Source: Janibacter alkaliphilus
GTDB lineage: Bacteria; Actinomycetota; Actinomycetes; Actinomycetales; Dermatophilaceae
DNA length: 64,000 nt
Direction of reading: 5' to 3'
Assembly (NCBI RefSeq): GCF_013408565.1
Contig: NZ_JACBZX010000001.1
Location: forward strand, 1,922,001-1,986,000
The notes below the pieces were generated by a model, which had not been told where the DNA came from, made no database searches, and saw only the letters and a program-made list of their open reading frames with translations. The position numbers were made by a program, and so were the translations under genes. Position 1 is the first letter of the stretch. The number at the start of each line of letters is the position of its first letter. Below, one piece after another: positions 21,266 to 30,060 of the stretch.

Positions 21266-23266
21266 GTGACAGACACCACCACCGGCGAGACCACGGCGCC
21301 CGAGGCCGAGGCCTCCGGCGCCCCCGAGCAGCCCCGGCGATCCGGCGCGCTCAGCTCGATGCGTCTCGCCCAGCTCCAGTCGCTGGCCTCCAGCATGGGC
21401 ATCACCGGCACCGCCAAGATGCGCAAGAGCGACCTCGTCGCCGCCATCCGGGCGCAGCAGTCCGGGAGCAGCGGCACCACGACCGAGGCGAAGGGCGAGA
21501 AGCCCGCCTCGACGGGCGGGGACCCCGCCGCGCCCGCGCCGAGCGGAGCGGACGAGGCCGCGGCCACCGGGTCCGCCCCCGAGCAGCCTGCGCCCGCCGC
21601 CGGCGCCGACCAGGCCGAGACGCCGGACCGTGACCAGCAGGGCGGCGACGACCGCGGCGGCGACCGCGACCAGCGGGGCGGGAACCGCGGCAACCGCGGG
21701 AACGACCGCGACCGTGACCAGCAGGGCGGCGGCGACCGCGACCAGCAGGGCGGGAACCGCGGCAACGACCGCGGTGGGAACCGCGACCAGCAGGGCGGTG
21801 ACCGCAACCAGGACCGCGATCGCAACCAGGGCGGCGGCGACCGGAACCAGGACCGCGACCAGCAGGGCGGCAACCGCAACCAGGACCGCGACCGCAACCA
21901 GGACCGCGACCGCAACCAGCAGGGTGGCGGGGACCGCGACCAGCAGGACAACCAGGGCGGCAACCGCGGCAACGACCGCGACGACGACGGCGGCGGTCGC
22001 CGCCGTCGCGGGCGCGGCCGCAACCGCAACCGCGACAAGCGGCGCGGCGGCGGGCAGCCGGACGAGACCGAGCCGCAGGTCTCCGAGGACGACGTGCTCG
22101 TCCCGGTGGCCGGCATCCTCGACGTCCTGGACAACTACGCCTTCGTCCGCACCTCCGGCTACCTCTCCGGCGCCAACGACGTCTACGTCCCGCTGGGGAT
22201 GGTCCGGCGCAACGGACTGCGCAAGGGCGACGCCGTCACCGGGCAGGTCAAGGCCACCCGCGAGGGCGAGGAGCAGCAGAGCGTCGGTGGCAAGGGCAAC
22301 CGGCAGAAGTACAACCCGCTGGTCAAGCTCGAGACCGTCAACGGGATGACCCCGGACGACGCGAAGCGCCGGGCCGAGTTCGGCAAGCTCACCCCGCTCT
22401 ACCCGCAGGAGCGGCTGCGTCTGGAGACCGAGCCCGGGGTGCTGACCACCCGGATGATCGACCTGGTGGCGCCGATCGGAAAGGGTCAGCGCGGTCTCAT
22501 CGTCGCCCCGGCCAAGGCCGGCAAGACGATGGTCATGCAGTCGCTGGCCAACGCGGTGACCACCAACAACCCCGAGTGCCACCTCATGGTCGTCCTGGTC
22601 GACGAGCGCCCGGAGGAGGTCACCGACATGCAGCGGGCGGTCAACGGTGAGGTCATCGCCTCCACCTTCGATCGTCCGGCGGACGACCACACCACCGTCG
22701 CGGAGCTGGCCATCGAGCGGGCCAAGCGCCTGGTCGAGATGGGCCACGACGTCGTCGTGCTGCTCGACTCGATCACCAAGCTCGGGCGCGCCTACAACCT
22801 GGCCGCCCCGGCCAGCGGGCGCATCCTCTCCGGCGGTGTCGACTCGGCCGCCCTCTACCCGCCGAAGAAGTTCTTCGGCGCGGCCCGGAACATCGAGAAC
22901 GGCGGCTCGCTGACGATCCTCGCCACCGCGCTGGTCGAGACCGGCTCGCGGATGGACGAGGTGATCTTCGAGGAGTTCAAGGGCACCGGCAACATGGAGC
23001 TCAAGCTCGACCGTGGCCTGGCCAACCGCCGGATCTTCCCGGCGGTCGACATCAACGGCTCCGGCACCCGGCGCGAGGAGATCCTGCTCGCCCCGGAGGA
23101 GCTGAAGATCATGTGGAAGCTGCGCCGCGTGCTCGCCGCGCTGGACACCCAGCAGGGTGTCGAGCTGCTGCTGGACCGCCTGCGCAAGACGAAGACGAAC
23201 TACGAGTTCCTCATGCAGGTGCAGCAGACCAGCTCGATGAAGCTGCCGGACGACGAGCAGGCCTGA
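21266..23266 (+). CDS. rho: Transcription termination factor Rho with disordered RNA-binding insert
   Basis: 666 aa, longer than the ~420 aa of E. coli Rho. An N-terminal Rho_N helical domain (residues ~30-65) is followed by a ~200-residue disordered insert rich in Asn, Arg, Asp, Gln and Gly. After it come an OB-fold RNA-binding domain (VAGILDVLDNYAFVR) and the RecA-type ATPase with P-loop APAKAGKT and Walker B VVLLDSITKL. It is a hexameric helicase that ends transcripts. Actinobacterial Rho inserts bind RNA and help load on structured GC-rich RNA. GTG start at 21266 after AGGGGAAGG. A strong hairpin terminator follows. Confidence 0.96.
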   Translation: MTDTTTGETTAPEAEASGAPEQPRRSGALSSMRLAQLQSLASSMGITGTAKMRKSDLVAAIRAQQSGSSGTTTEAKGEKPASTGGDPAAPAPSGADEAAATGSAPEQPAPAAGADQAETPDRDQQGGDDRGGDRDQRGGNRGNRGNDRDRDQQGGGDRDQQGGNRGNDRGGNRDQQGGDRNQDRDRNQGGGDRNQDRDQQGGNRNQDRDRNQDRDRNQQGGGDRDQQDNQGGNRGNDRDDDGGGRRRRGRGRNRNRDKRRGGGQPDETEPQVSEDDVLVPVAGILDVLDNYAFVRTSGYLSGANDVYVPLGMVRRNGLRKGDAVTGQVKATREGEEQQSVGGKGNRQKYNPLVKLETVNGMTPDDAKRRAEFGKLTPLYPQERLRLETEPGVLTTRMIDLVAPIGKGQRGLIVAPAKAGKTMVMQSLANAVTTNNPECHLMVVLVDERPEEVTDMQRAVNGEVIASTFDRPADDHTTVAELAIERAKRLVEMGHDVVVLLDSITKLGRAYNLAAPASGRILSGGVDSAALYPPKKFFGAARNIENGGSLTILATALVETGSRMDEVIFEEFKGTGNMELKLDRGLANRRIFPAVDINGSGTRREEILLAPEELKIMWKLRRVLAALDTQQGVELLLDRLRKTKTNYEFLMQVQQTSSMKLPDDEQA

Positions 23267-23285
23267 CCGCCCGCTCCACCCTGCG

Positions 23286-23323
23286 ACGACGGCCCCGCGA
23301 CCTCCTGGTCGCGGGGCCGTCGT
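23286..23323. terminator. Bidirectional terminator between rho and GNAT gene
   Basis: Perfect 17-bp stem (23286-23302 with 23307-23323) and a TCCT loop, lying between the convergent rho and acetyltransferase genes. The right arm abuts the acetyltransferase stop. Confidence 0.85.
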
Positions 23324-23908
23324 TCACCCCTCCTCGGCTGGACCGTTCTCCGTCGCCAGGCGGTCCAGGCGCAGCTCCAGCCGCAGCGGCTCGGCCGCGG
23401 TGAACCCGAGCCGCTCGTAGAGCTCGACCCCACGCTCGCCCGCGGCCAGCTCGACGACCTGGACCTCGGTCTGCTCGCGGAACCACGTCAGCAGCTCGCG
23501 GGTGCAGGCCTCGGAGTGCCCGCGCCGTCGGTGCGCCGGGAAGGTGACGACGGTGCTGACCAGACCGCGCTGCTCACCGGGGTCGTCCGGCGAGGGGAGG
23601 TGGTCCAGCACCTGGCCGAGCGCGCAGGAGACGACCACCCCGTGCACCTCGGCGACGACCACCCGGACCCGCTCGTCGGCCAGGTGCAGCTGCAGCCACC
23701 GGGCGGCCTGCTGCTGCCAGTCGGCGGCGGCGACCATCTCGGTCGGGCCGCCGACGGCCTCGGCCATGATCCCGTGCAGCGTGACGATGGTGGCGATGTC
23801 GGCCGCCCGGGCCGGCCGGACGACCGAGCCCTCGACCGGGCCCGGCACCTCGCCGGCGGTCCGGTCGCGACGCCGGGGGAGCGGCGGGCGGGGCGGGCGC
23901 GGTGTCAT
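23324..23908 (-). CDS. GNAT-family N-acetyltransferase
   Basis: 194 aa. The acetyl-CoA binding motif A appears as [23 protein letters not shown] (partial R/QxxGxG/A: RRRGHS), and the end has the common ELYERLGF signature. The N-terminal ~35 residues are Pro/Arg-rich and probably disordered. Start ATG 23908: GGAGG lies immediately before it and a CATGAT hexamer 6 nt before, so it may be leaderless; an in-frame GTG near 23790 is a shorter option. The substrate is unknown. Monocistronic, convergent with rho. Confidence 0.78.
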   Translation of the reverse strand: MTPRPPRPPLPRRRDRTAGEVPGPVEGSVVRPARAADIATIVTLHGIMAEAVGGPTEMVAAADWQQQAARWLQLHLADERVRVVVAEVHGVVVSCALGQVLDHLPSPDDPGEQRGLVSTVVTFPAHRRRGHSEACTRELLTWFREQTEVQVVELAAGERGVELYERLGFTAAEPLRLELRLDRLATENGPAEEG

Positions 23909-24148
23909 GCCTCCATCATGCCGGGGGACACCGACGGCCGGGACCCCGGCGGTCTCCGCGCCTTCTCGTCGGCGGACGCATCCTGTCGGGAAGATCTGGC
24001 GGGCTGCGGGCGTTTGGGAGAGCGTGCCCTGCTCTGGCACACTTCACCGTTGGTCCGGTTCACGGCACGCGACGACCGATCGCCGCACTGCAGAGCACCA
24101 GCAGACGTGCAGCGCCGACCCGGACCAGAGACACGACGAGGAGCATCC

Positions 24149-24364
24149 GTGAAGAAGGACATCCACCCCGCCTACGGCGAGACCACCGTCACCTGCACCT
24201 GCGGGAACACCTTCACCACCCGCAGCACCGCCGCCAGCGGCTCGATCCACGCCGAGATCTGCAGCAACTGCCACCCGTTCTACACCGGCAAGCAGAAGAT
24301 CATGGACACCGGCGGCCGGGTCGCCCGCTTCCAGAAGCGGTACGCCAAGACCTCGGCCAAGTAA
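24149..24364 (+). CDS. rpmE: 50S ribosomal protein L31 (zinc type)
   Basis: 71 aa with the L31 N-terminus (MKKDIHP) and the signature [13 protein letters not shown]. Cysteines in CTCGN and CSNC form the zinc site, so this is the C+ paralog expected under zinc sufficiency. GTG start at 24149 follows GAGGAG. A hairpin terminator lies just downstream. The gene precedes prfA, a conserved actinobacterial order. Confidence 0.97.
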   Translation: MKKDIHPAYGETTVTCTCGNTFTTRSTAASGSIHAEICSNCHPFYTGKQKIMDTGGRVARFQKRYAKTSAK

Positions 24365-24372
24365 GGCCCACG

Positions 24373-24407
24373 ACGCGCCGGTCGCCCCCTTCGGGCGGCC
24401 GGCGCGT
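24373..24407 (+). terminator. rpmE terminator
   Basis: 15-bp stem (24373-24387 with 24393-24407, one U-G pair) beginning 9 nt after the rpmE stop, followed by TCGTCGTCC. Confidence 0.8.
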
Positions 24408-24434
24408 TCGTCGTCCACCCCCTTCGCCCACCCA

Positions 24435-24571
24435 CCCGGGCAAGCTCTCGCCAGGTTGCGCAACTGCCCGGGCAAATGCGCCGGGTTGCGCAACTGCCCG
24501 GGCTTTTGCGCGGGAGGGTGCGCAACTGCCCGGGCTCTTGCATGGGAGGGTGCGCAACTGCCCGGGCTTTT
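24435..24571 (+). repeat. Direct-repeat array A (30-32-bp spacing, core GCAACTGCCCGGG)
   Basis: Four clear copies of GCAACTGCCCGGGC start at 24460, 24490, 24522 and 24554; a degenerate copy (ACCCGGGCAAG) lies at ~24434. Each core contains the palindrome TGCCCGGGCA or a near variant. Spacing is three helical turns. It fills the gap between the rpmE terminator and prfA. Same core as array B at 46.9 kb. Function unknown. Confidence 0.9.
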
Positions 24572-24642
24572 GCGGAGGGTGGGGGACGATCGGTGGAGTG
24601 GGTGGTGGCACCCGTGGCCGCCGGAGAGGAAGGAGAGGGTCC

Positions 24643-25722
24643 GTGCTGGAGTCCGCACGTGCCGTCGTGGCCGAGCACGCCGAGCTCGAGGCCCGGCTGG
24701 CCGACCCCGAGGTGGTCGGTGACCCCGACCGGCTCCGCGAGGTCAACTCCCGCTACGCCGCGCTGACCCCGGTGGTCACCGCCTACGCCGCCTGGACCGC
24801 CGCCACCGACGACCTGACGGTCGCCCGCGAGCTGGCCGCCGAGGACCCCACCTTCGCCGAGGAGATCCCGGCGCTGCAGGAGCACGTTGCGGCCACCGAG
24901 GACACCCTGCGCCGGCTGCTGGTGCCGCGCGACCCCGACGACGAGCGAGACGTCATCCTCGAGGTCAAGGCGGGCGAGGGGGGCGCCGAGTCCGCGCTCT
25001 TCGCCGGCGACCTGGTCCGGATGTACCTGCGGCACGCCGAGCGCCGCGGCTGGCGCACCGAGGTGCTGGACGCCACCGAGGCCGACCTCGGCGGCTACAA
25101 GGACGTCCGGGTCGTCGTCGGCGCCCGGGGCACGCCGGCGCCGGGGGAGGCGCCGTGGGCCCGCCTGAAGTACGAAGGGGGCGTGCACCGGGTGCAGCGC
25201 GTCCCGGTCACCGAGAGCCAGGGGCGGATCCACACCTCCGCCGCCGGGGTCTGGGTGATGCCCGACGTCGGCGACGTCGCCGAGGTCGAGATCGGCCCGA
25301 ACGACCTCAAGATCGACGTCTACCGCTCCAGCGGCCCGGGCGGGCAGAGCGTCAACACCACCGACTCCGCGGTGCGGATCACCCACCTGCCCACCGGGGT
25401 CGTCGTCTCCTGCCAGAACGAGAAGTCCCAGCTGCAGAACAAGGAGTCGGCGATGCGGGTGCTGCGCGCCCGGCTGCACCAGCTGGCCGCGGACGAGGCG
25501 GCGGCCGAGCAGGCCGAGGCGCGGGCCTCCCAGGTGCGGACCGTCGACCGCTCCGAGCGGATCCGCACCTACAACTTCCCGGAGAACCGGATCAGCGACC
25601 ACCGCACCGGCTTCAAGGCCCACAACCTCGACGCCGTGCTCGACGGCGACCTCGACCCGGTCGTGGACTCGGCGGTCGAGGCCGACGAAACCGCGCGGCT
25701 GGCCGCCGTCGCCGATGACTGA
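24643..25722 (+). CDS. prfA: Peptide chain release factor 1
   Basis: 359 aa, the usual RF1 length. The peptidyl-tRNA hydrolysis motif GGQ is in [14 protein letters not shown]; the C-terminal [16 protein letters not shown] segment is conserved in RF1. It recognises UAA and UAG. Its position between rpmE and prmC also argues for RF1 rather than RF2. The GTG at 24643 follows GGAAGGAGAGGG. It ends 8 bp inside prmC, whose product methylates the GGQ glutamine. Confidence 0.95.
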   Translation: MLESARAVVAEHAELEARLADPEVVGDPDRLREVNSRYAALTPVVTAYAAWTAATDDLTVARELAAEDPTFAEEIPALQEHVAATEDTLRRLLVPRDPDDERDVILEVKAGEGGAESALFAGDLVRMYLRHAERRGWRTEVLDATEADLGGYKDVRVVVGARGTPAPGEAPWARLKYEGGVHRVQRVPVTESQGRIHTSAAGVWVMPDVGDVAEVEIGPNDLKIDVYRSSGPGGQSVNTTDSAVRITHLPTGVVVSCQNEKSQLQNKESAMRVLRARLHQLAADEAAAEQAEARASQVRTVDRSERIRTYNFPENRISDHRTGFKAHNLDAVLDGDLDPVVDSAVEADETARLAAVADD

Positions 25723-26581
25723 GCCGCTGCGCGCCTGGCTGGACCGGGCCACGGCCCAGCTGTCCGGGGCGGGGGTGGCCACCCCGCGCGCCGACGCCCT
25801 GCTGCTGGCCGGGCACGTCCTCGACGCCGACCGCGGCGAGGTGGAGCGGCGCGCGCTGCTCGGGCACGAGCTGCCCGCCGAGGCCGCCGCGCCGCTGGAG
25901 GCCCTGCTCACCCGCCGCGCCCGACGGGAGCCGCTGCAGCACCTCACCGGGGTCGCCCCCTTCCGGCGCCTGGAGCTCGCGGTCGGCCCGGGGGTCTTCG
26001 TCCCCCGCCCCGAGACCGAGGGCACCGCCGGGCTGGCGATCGCCGCCGCCCGGTCGGCGGGCCAGGCGCCGGTCGTCGTCGATCTGTGCACCGGCTCCGG
26101 CGCCATCGCCCTGGCCGTCGCCGACGAGGTCCCCGGAGCCCGGGTGCACGCCGTCGAGCTCGACCCGGACGCGAACGCCTGGGCGCAGCGCAACCGCGAG
26201 CGCACGTCCCTGCCGGTCGACCTGCGCCTGGGCGATGCCACGACGGCCCTGACCGAGCTCGACGGCACCGTCGACGTCGTCGTCGCCAACCCGCCCTACA
26301 TCCCCGACGGGATGGTCCCGCGCGAGGTCGAGGTGCGCGACCACGACCCTCACGTGGCGCTCTTCGGCCGCAGCGCCGACGGGCTGGCGGTCCCGCTCGC
26401 CGTGGCCGACCGCGCCGGGCACCTGCTGCGTCAGGGTGGTCGCCTGGTCATGGAGCACGCCGACTCCCAGGGCGAGAGCCTGCCGCAGGCGCTGCGTGAC
26501 GCCGGGTGGCTGGAGGTCCGCGACCACCTCGACCTCGCCGACCGCCCGCGCACGGTCACCGCGACCGCACCGGCCCGCTGA
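25715..26581 (+). CDS. prmC: Release factor glutamine N5-methyltransferase
   Basis: 288 aa. An N-terminal helical domain is followed by a SAM-binding fold with [14 protein letters not shown], and the catalytic NPPY motif (NPPYIPDG) near residue 192. It methylates the Gln of the GGQ motif in release factors. The ATG at 25715 lies within the last codons of prfA (8-bp overlap). The pairing with prfA is a widespread operon. Confidence 0.95.
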   Translation: MTEPLRAWLDRATAQLSGAGVATPRADALLLAGHVLDADRGEVERRALLGHELPAEAAAPLEALLTRRARREPLQHLTGVAPFRRLELAVGPGVFVPRPETEGTAGLAIAAARSAGQAPVVVDLCTGSGAIALAVADEVPGARVHAVELDPDANAWAQRNRERTSLPVDLRLGDATTALTELDGTVDVVVANPPYIPDGMVPREVEVRDHDPHVALFGRSADGLAVPLAVADRAGHLLRQGGRLVMEHADSQGESLPQALRDAGWLEVRDHLDLADRPRTVTATAPAR

Positions 26582-26617
26582 CCGGCGGCCGTGGCGAAGG
26601 GGGTCGACCGCGGGCCC

Positions 26618-26623
26618 TACCCT
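26618..26623 (+). promoter_or_regulatory. -10 box TACCCT for leaderless Sua5 gene
   Basis: TACCCT ends 7 nt before the ATG at 26631, allowing transcription to start at or beside the start codon. This gives the Sua5-glyA pair its own promoter although prmC is only 50 bp upstream. Confidence 0.45.
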
Positions 26624-26630
26624 GGAGCCC

Positions 26631-27494
26631 ATGAGCCCCGTCGTCGACGCCACCAGCCAGGCCAGCGAGGAGGCGCGCGCCGACAGCATCGACGTCGCCC
26701 TCGGCGCGGTCCGCGCCGGCCAGGTCGTCGTCCTGCCCACCGACACCGTCTACGGGATCGGCTGCGACGCCTTCTCCCCGGAGGCCGTCGCCGCGGTCCT
26801 GGACGCCAAGGGCCGTGGCCGGGACATGCCCCCGCCGGTCCTCGTGCCGGACCAGCGCACCGTCGACGGGCTGGCCCGCGAGGTGCCGCCGTGGGCCCGT
26901 GAGCTCATCGACCAGCTGTGGCCCGGTCCGCTGACCCTCGTGCTGCACGCGCAGCCGTCGCTGCACTGGGACCTCGGCGAGACCGACGGCACGGTCGCGC
27001 TGCGGATGCCGGACGACGAGGTGGCCCTGCAGCTGCTCCGGGTGACCGGCCCGATGGCGGTGACCAGCGCCAACCGCACCGGCCAGCCGGCGGCGACCAG
27101 CGTCATCGAGGCGGCCGCCCAGCTGGGCTCGGCGGTCGAGGTCTACCTCGACGGCGGCCCGCGCGTCGACGTGCAGCCCTCGACCATCCTCGACTGCACC
27201 GGCGACGCGCCGGTGCTGCTGCGCGAGGGAGCCCTGCCGATCAGCGAGATCCGCGAGCTGCTCGGGGACGTCACGCTGCGCCGCGACGGGGAGCCGAGCG
27301 CGGACACGGACGAGCCGACCGACAGCGAGCCGACCGCGGACGACCCGGACAGCGACGACGAGCAGTGGCAGGATCAGCCTGACACCGAGACGCCCGGCAC
27401 CGAGACGCCCGACACCGAGACGCCCGACGGCCAGACGCCCGACACCGAGACACCTGGCAGCGAGCACCCCGACACGGAGGACACCGCACGATGA
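26631..27494 (+). CDS. L-threonylcarbamoyladenylate synthase (Sua5/YciO/YrdC) with acidic repeat tail
   Basis: 287 aa. Residues ~15-205 are the YrdC fold (VVLPTDTVYGIGCDAF; TSANRTGQPA; PSTILDCTG), which makes threonylcarbamoyl-AMP for the t6A modification of ANN-decoding tRNAs. The last ~75 residues are not part of the family: an Asp/Glu-rich tail ending in tandem TETPG/TETPD repeats, likely disordered. ATG start with a TACCCT box 7 nt upstream. Its stop overlaps the ATG of glyA (ATGA). The prfA-prmC-yrdC-glyA order is conserved in actinobacteria. Confidence 0.9.
   Translation: MSPVVDATSQASEEARADSIDVALGAVRAGQVVVLPTDTVYGIGCDAFSPEAVAAVLDAKGRGRDMPPPVLVPDQRTVDGLAREVPPWARELIDQLWPGPLTLVLHAQPSLHWDLGETDGTVALRMPDDEVALQLLRVTGPMAVTSANRTGQPAATSVIEAAAQLGSAVEVYLDGGPRVDVQPSTILDCTGDAPVLLREGALPISEIRELLGDVTLRRDGEPSADTDEPTDSEPTADDPDSDDEQWQDQPDTETPGTETPDTETPDGQTPDTETPGSEHPDTEDTAR
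27385..27466 (+). repeat. Tandem 15-bp repeats in the Sua5 tail
   Basis: About five copies of a 15-bp unit like GACACCGAGACGCCC encode the TETP(G/D) repeats at the protein's C-terminus. Copies differ at a few bases. The array keeps the frame. Confidence 0.8.
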
Positions 27495-28765
27495 CCGACA
27501 CCTTCTACGGCTCCGACTTCGACGCGCTGAGCTCCTTCGACCCGGAGATCTCCGGGATCCTGCTCTCCGAGCTGGACCGGATCCGCTCCGGCCTGCAGCT
27601 CATCGCCAGCGAGAACCTCTCCTCGCCGCGGGTGCTCACCGCGCTGGGCTCCACGCTGTCCAACAAGTACGCCGAGGGCTACCCCGGCCGGCGCTACTAC
27701 GGCGGCTGCAGCGAGGTGGACAAGGCCGAGGAGCTGGCCATCGCCCGCTGCCGCGAGCTCTTCGGGGCCGAGCACGCCAACGTCCAGCCGCACTCCGGGG
27801 CCAGCGCGAACCAGGCGGTGTACGGCGCCTTCCTCAACCCGGGCGAGACGATCCTGGCGATGTCCCTGCCGCACGGCGGGCACCTTACCCACGGGACCAA
27901 GGTCTCCTTCTCCGGCAAGTGGTTCGACGCGGTGCACTACGGCGTCGACCCGGAGACCGAGGACATCGACTACGACGAGATGGAGCGCCTGGCCAAGGAG
28001 CACCGGCCCAAGGTCATCCTCTCCGGCGGCTCGGCCATCCCGCGGCTCATCGACTTCGAGCGGATCCGGGCGATCTGCGACGAGGTCGGCGCCATCATGT
28101 GGGTGGATGCCGCCCACTTCATCGGTCTGGTCGCCGGCCAGGCGATCCCCAGCCCGGTGCCGCACGCCGACGTCGTCTCCTTCACCACGCACAAGGTGCT
28201 GCGCGGCCCCCGCTCCGGCGCCCTGGTCTGCAAGGAGGAGCACGCCAAGGCCATCGACAAGGCGGTCTTCCCGATGATGCAGGGCGGCCCGCAGATGCAC
28301 ACCGTCGCGGCGAAGGCGGTGAACTTCAAGGAGTGCGCGACGCCGGAGTACCAGCGCTACGCCGCCGAGGTCGTCGAGAACGCGAAGGTGCTGGCCCAGG
28401 GGCTGGCCGAGCGGGGCATCCGCCCGACCACCGGCGGCACCGACACCCACCTGGCCCTGCTCGACCTCCAGGGGGTCGGGGTGACCGGCGTCGACGCCGA
28501 GGCCCGCTGCGACGCGGCCGGCATCGTGCTCAACAAGAACGCCATCCCCAACGACCCGCAGAAGCCGTCGGTGGCCTCCGGGATCCGGGTCGGCACCCCG
28601 TGCCTCACCACCCAGGGGATGGGCACCGAGCAGATGACCACCGTCGCCGAGCTGATCCACACCGCCGTGACGAAGGGGGACGCCGACCCCGAGCACGAGG
28701 TCTCCCGGCAGGTGCGGGGCACGGTCACCGAGCTGGTCGAGGCCTTCCCGGCCTACCCCCGCTGA
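27491..28765 (+). CDS. glyA: Serine hydroxymethyltransferase
   Basis: 424-aa PLP enzyme that interconverts serine and glycine with tetrahydrofolate, the main one-carbon source. LIASENLSS near the N-terminus and the PLP lysine in TTHKVLRGPRSG (around residue 236) are diagnostic. ATG overlaps the preceding stop by 4 bp, so it is coupled to the Sua5 gene. 41 bp separate it from the glycosyltransferase gene. Confidence 0.96.
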   Translation: MTDTFYGSDFDALSSFDPEISGILLSELDRIRSGLQLIASENLSSPRVLTALGSTLSNKYAEGYPGRRYYGGCSEVDKAEELAIARCRELFGAEHANVQPHSGASANQAVYGAFLNPGETILAMSLPHGGHLTHGTKVSFSGKWFDAVHYGVDPETEDIDYDEMERLAKEHRPKVILSGGSAIPRLIDFERIRAICDEVGAIMWVDAAHFIGLVAGQAIPSPVPHADVVSFTTHKVLRGPRSGALVCKEEHAKAIDKAVFPMMQGGPQMHTVAAKAVNFKECATPEYQRYAAEVVENAKVLAQGLAERGIRPTTGGTDTHLALLDLQGVGVTGVDAEARCDAAGIVLNKNAIPNDPQKPSVASGIRVGTPCLTTQGMGTEQMTTVAELIHTAVTKGDADPEHEVSRQVRGTVTELVEAFPAYPR

Positions 28766-28806
28766 GCCGAGCCTGAGCCCCGGTCACCGGGAGCCGGGAC
28801 CCGCCC

Positions 28807-29943
28807 ATGCGCGAGTACCTCTTCGTCTTCCTCGTCGCGCTCGCCGTCACCTACGTCTCGGTGCCGGCGATGCGCGCGCTCGCCGTGCGGGTGGGGGCCT
28901 TCACCCCGGTGCGGGAGCGGGACGTGCACGCGGTGCCGATCCCGCGGCTGGGCGGGGTGGCGATGCTGCTGGGCTACGCGGCTTCCACCCTGGTGGCCTC
29001 CCAGCTGCCCTTCCTCACCCAGATCTTCGACACCGGTGAGCTGCTCGGGGTGCTGGCCGGTGGTGCCATCGTCTGCCTGCTCGGCGCGATCGACGACGTG
29101 CGCGAGCTCGACCCGCTGACCAAGCTCGGCGGTCAGCTCGTCGCCGCGGCGATCATGGCCTTCGCCGGGGTGCAGCTCTTCTCGCTGCCGATCGGCGTGG
29201 TCACCGTGCTGCCCTCGCCGATCCTCGTGCTCATCACCGTGCTCGTGGTGCTGCTGTGCATCAACGCGGTGAACTTCATCGACGGTCTGGACGGCCTGGC
29301 CGGGGGGATGGTGGCGATCGCCAGCGGCGCCTTCTTCGCCTACAGCTACCTCATCTCCTCCGGCTACAACCCGCCCAACGTCTTCTCCTCGGCGAGCTTC
29401 ATCGCCGCGGCGCTGCTGGGCTGCTGCCTGGGCTTCCTGCCGCACAACGTCTTCCCGGCACGGCTCTTCATGGGCGACTCCGGCTCGATGCTGCTGGGGC
29501 TGCTGCTGGCCGCGGCGACGATCAGCACCACCGGCACGGTCAACCCCACCGACGTCAGCGCCGACCCGCTGGCCGCCACGGTGCTGCCGCTGCTCATCCC
29601 GATCTCGATCATCCTGCTGCCGCTGCTCGACGTCGTCTGGGCGATCGGCAGACGCACCCTGCGCGGGCAGCACCCGTGGGAGGCCGACAGCCAGCACCTG
29701 CACCACCGGATGCTGCAGATCGGTCACGGGCACCGCCGCGCGGTCCTGCTGCTGTGGCTGTGGGCCGGGGTGGTGGCGCTCGGTGCGGTGAGCCTCGTCT
29801 TCGTCCCGGTCCCGGTCGCGGTGGCCTCGCTGGTGCTCATGCTGGCCGTCGCGGCCGCGCTGACCGCCTGGCTGCCGCGCTACTCCCGACCCGGGCACCG
29901 GCCGAAGACCTTCGACGCCCACGGGCGCCGTCTCGACGCCTGA
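28807..29943 (+). CDS. Polyprenyl-phosphate GlcNAc-1-phosphate transferase-like (WecA/MraY family)
   Basis: 378-aa integral membrane protein with about ten helices. Family motifs are present: GAIDDVRELDPLTK (Mg-binding DD), NAVNFIDGLDGLAGG, and GDSGSMLLG, with a late HxH-type loop (SQHLHHRM). It transfers a sugar-1-phosphate to polyprenyl phosphate, the first membrane step of wall arabinogalactan/teichoic acid or exopolysaccharide linkage in actinobacteria. The short last loop favours WecA/Rfe-TagO over MraY. It sits upstream of the ATP synthase operon, as in mycobacteria and streptomycetes. Confidence 0.88.
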   Translation: MREYLFVFLVALAVTYVSVPAMRALAVRVGAFTPVRERDVHAVPIPRLGGVAMLLGYAASTLVASQLPFLTQIFDTGELLGVLAGGAIVCLLGAIDDVRELDPLTKLGGQLVAAAIMAFAGVQLFSLPIGVVTVLPSPILVLITVLVVLLCINAVNFIDGLDGLAGGMVAIASGAFFAYSYLISSGYNPPNVFSSASFIAAALLGCCLGFLPHNVFPARLFMGDSGSMLLGLLLAAATISTTGTVNPTDVSADPLAATVLPLLIPISIILLPLLDVVWAIGRRTLRGQHPWEADSQHLHHRMLQIGHGHRRAVLLLWLWAGVVALGAVSLVFVPVPVAVASLVLMLAVAAALTAWLPRYSRPGHRPKTFDAHGRRLDA

Positions 29944-29978
29944 CGCGCGGCCCCGCGCAGGCCCTGCAGCAGGCATGA

Positions 29979-30007
29979 TTGGTGGTGTCCGAGACGCTTG
30001 TGATAGT
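29979..30007 (+). promoter_or_regulatory. ATP synthase operon promoter
   Basis: TTGGTG (29979-29984) and GATAGT (30002-30007) are 17 bp apart, the best-formed promoter in the window. Transcription would start near 30014. The -10 lies inside a perfect inverted repeat (separate entry). Confidence 0.6.
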
Positions 30008-30018
30008 TTTCACAAGCG
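29995..30018. promoter_or_regulatory. Operator-like palindrome TTGTGA-N6-TCACAA over the atp -10
   Basis: Perfect 9-bp inverted repeat CGCTTGTGA / TCACAAGCG separated by TAGTTT. The core TGTGA-N6-TCACA is the Crp/GlxR half-site geometry, and the longer TTGTGA-N6-TCACAA also fits the Rex redox-repressor operator. It covers the -10 element, so a bound protein would block the promoter. Confidence 0.75.
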
Positions 30019-30060
30019 CCGAGAGGCCCTGCCAGAGACCCCACCGACGAAGTGATGCCG

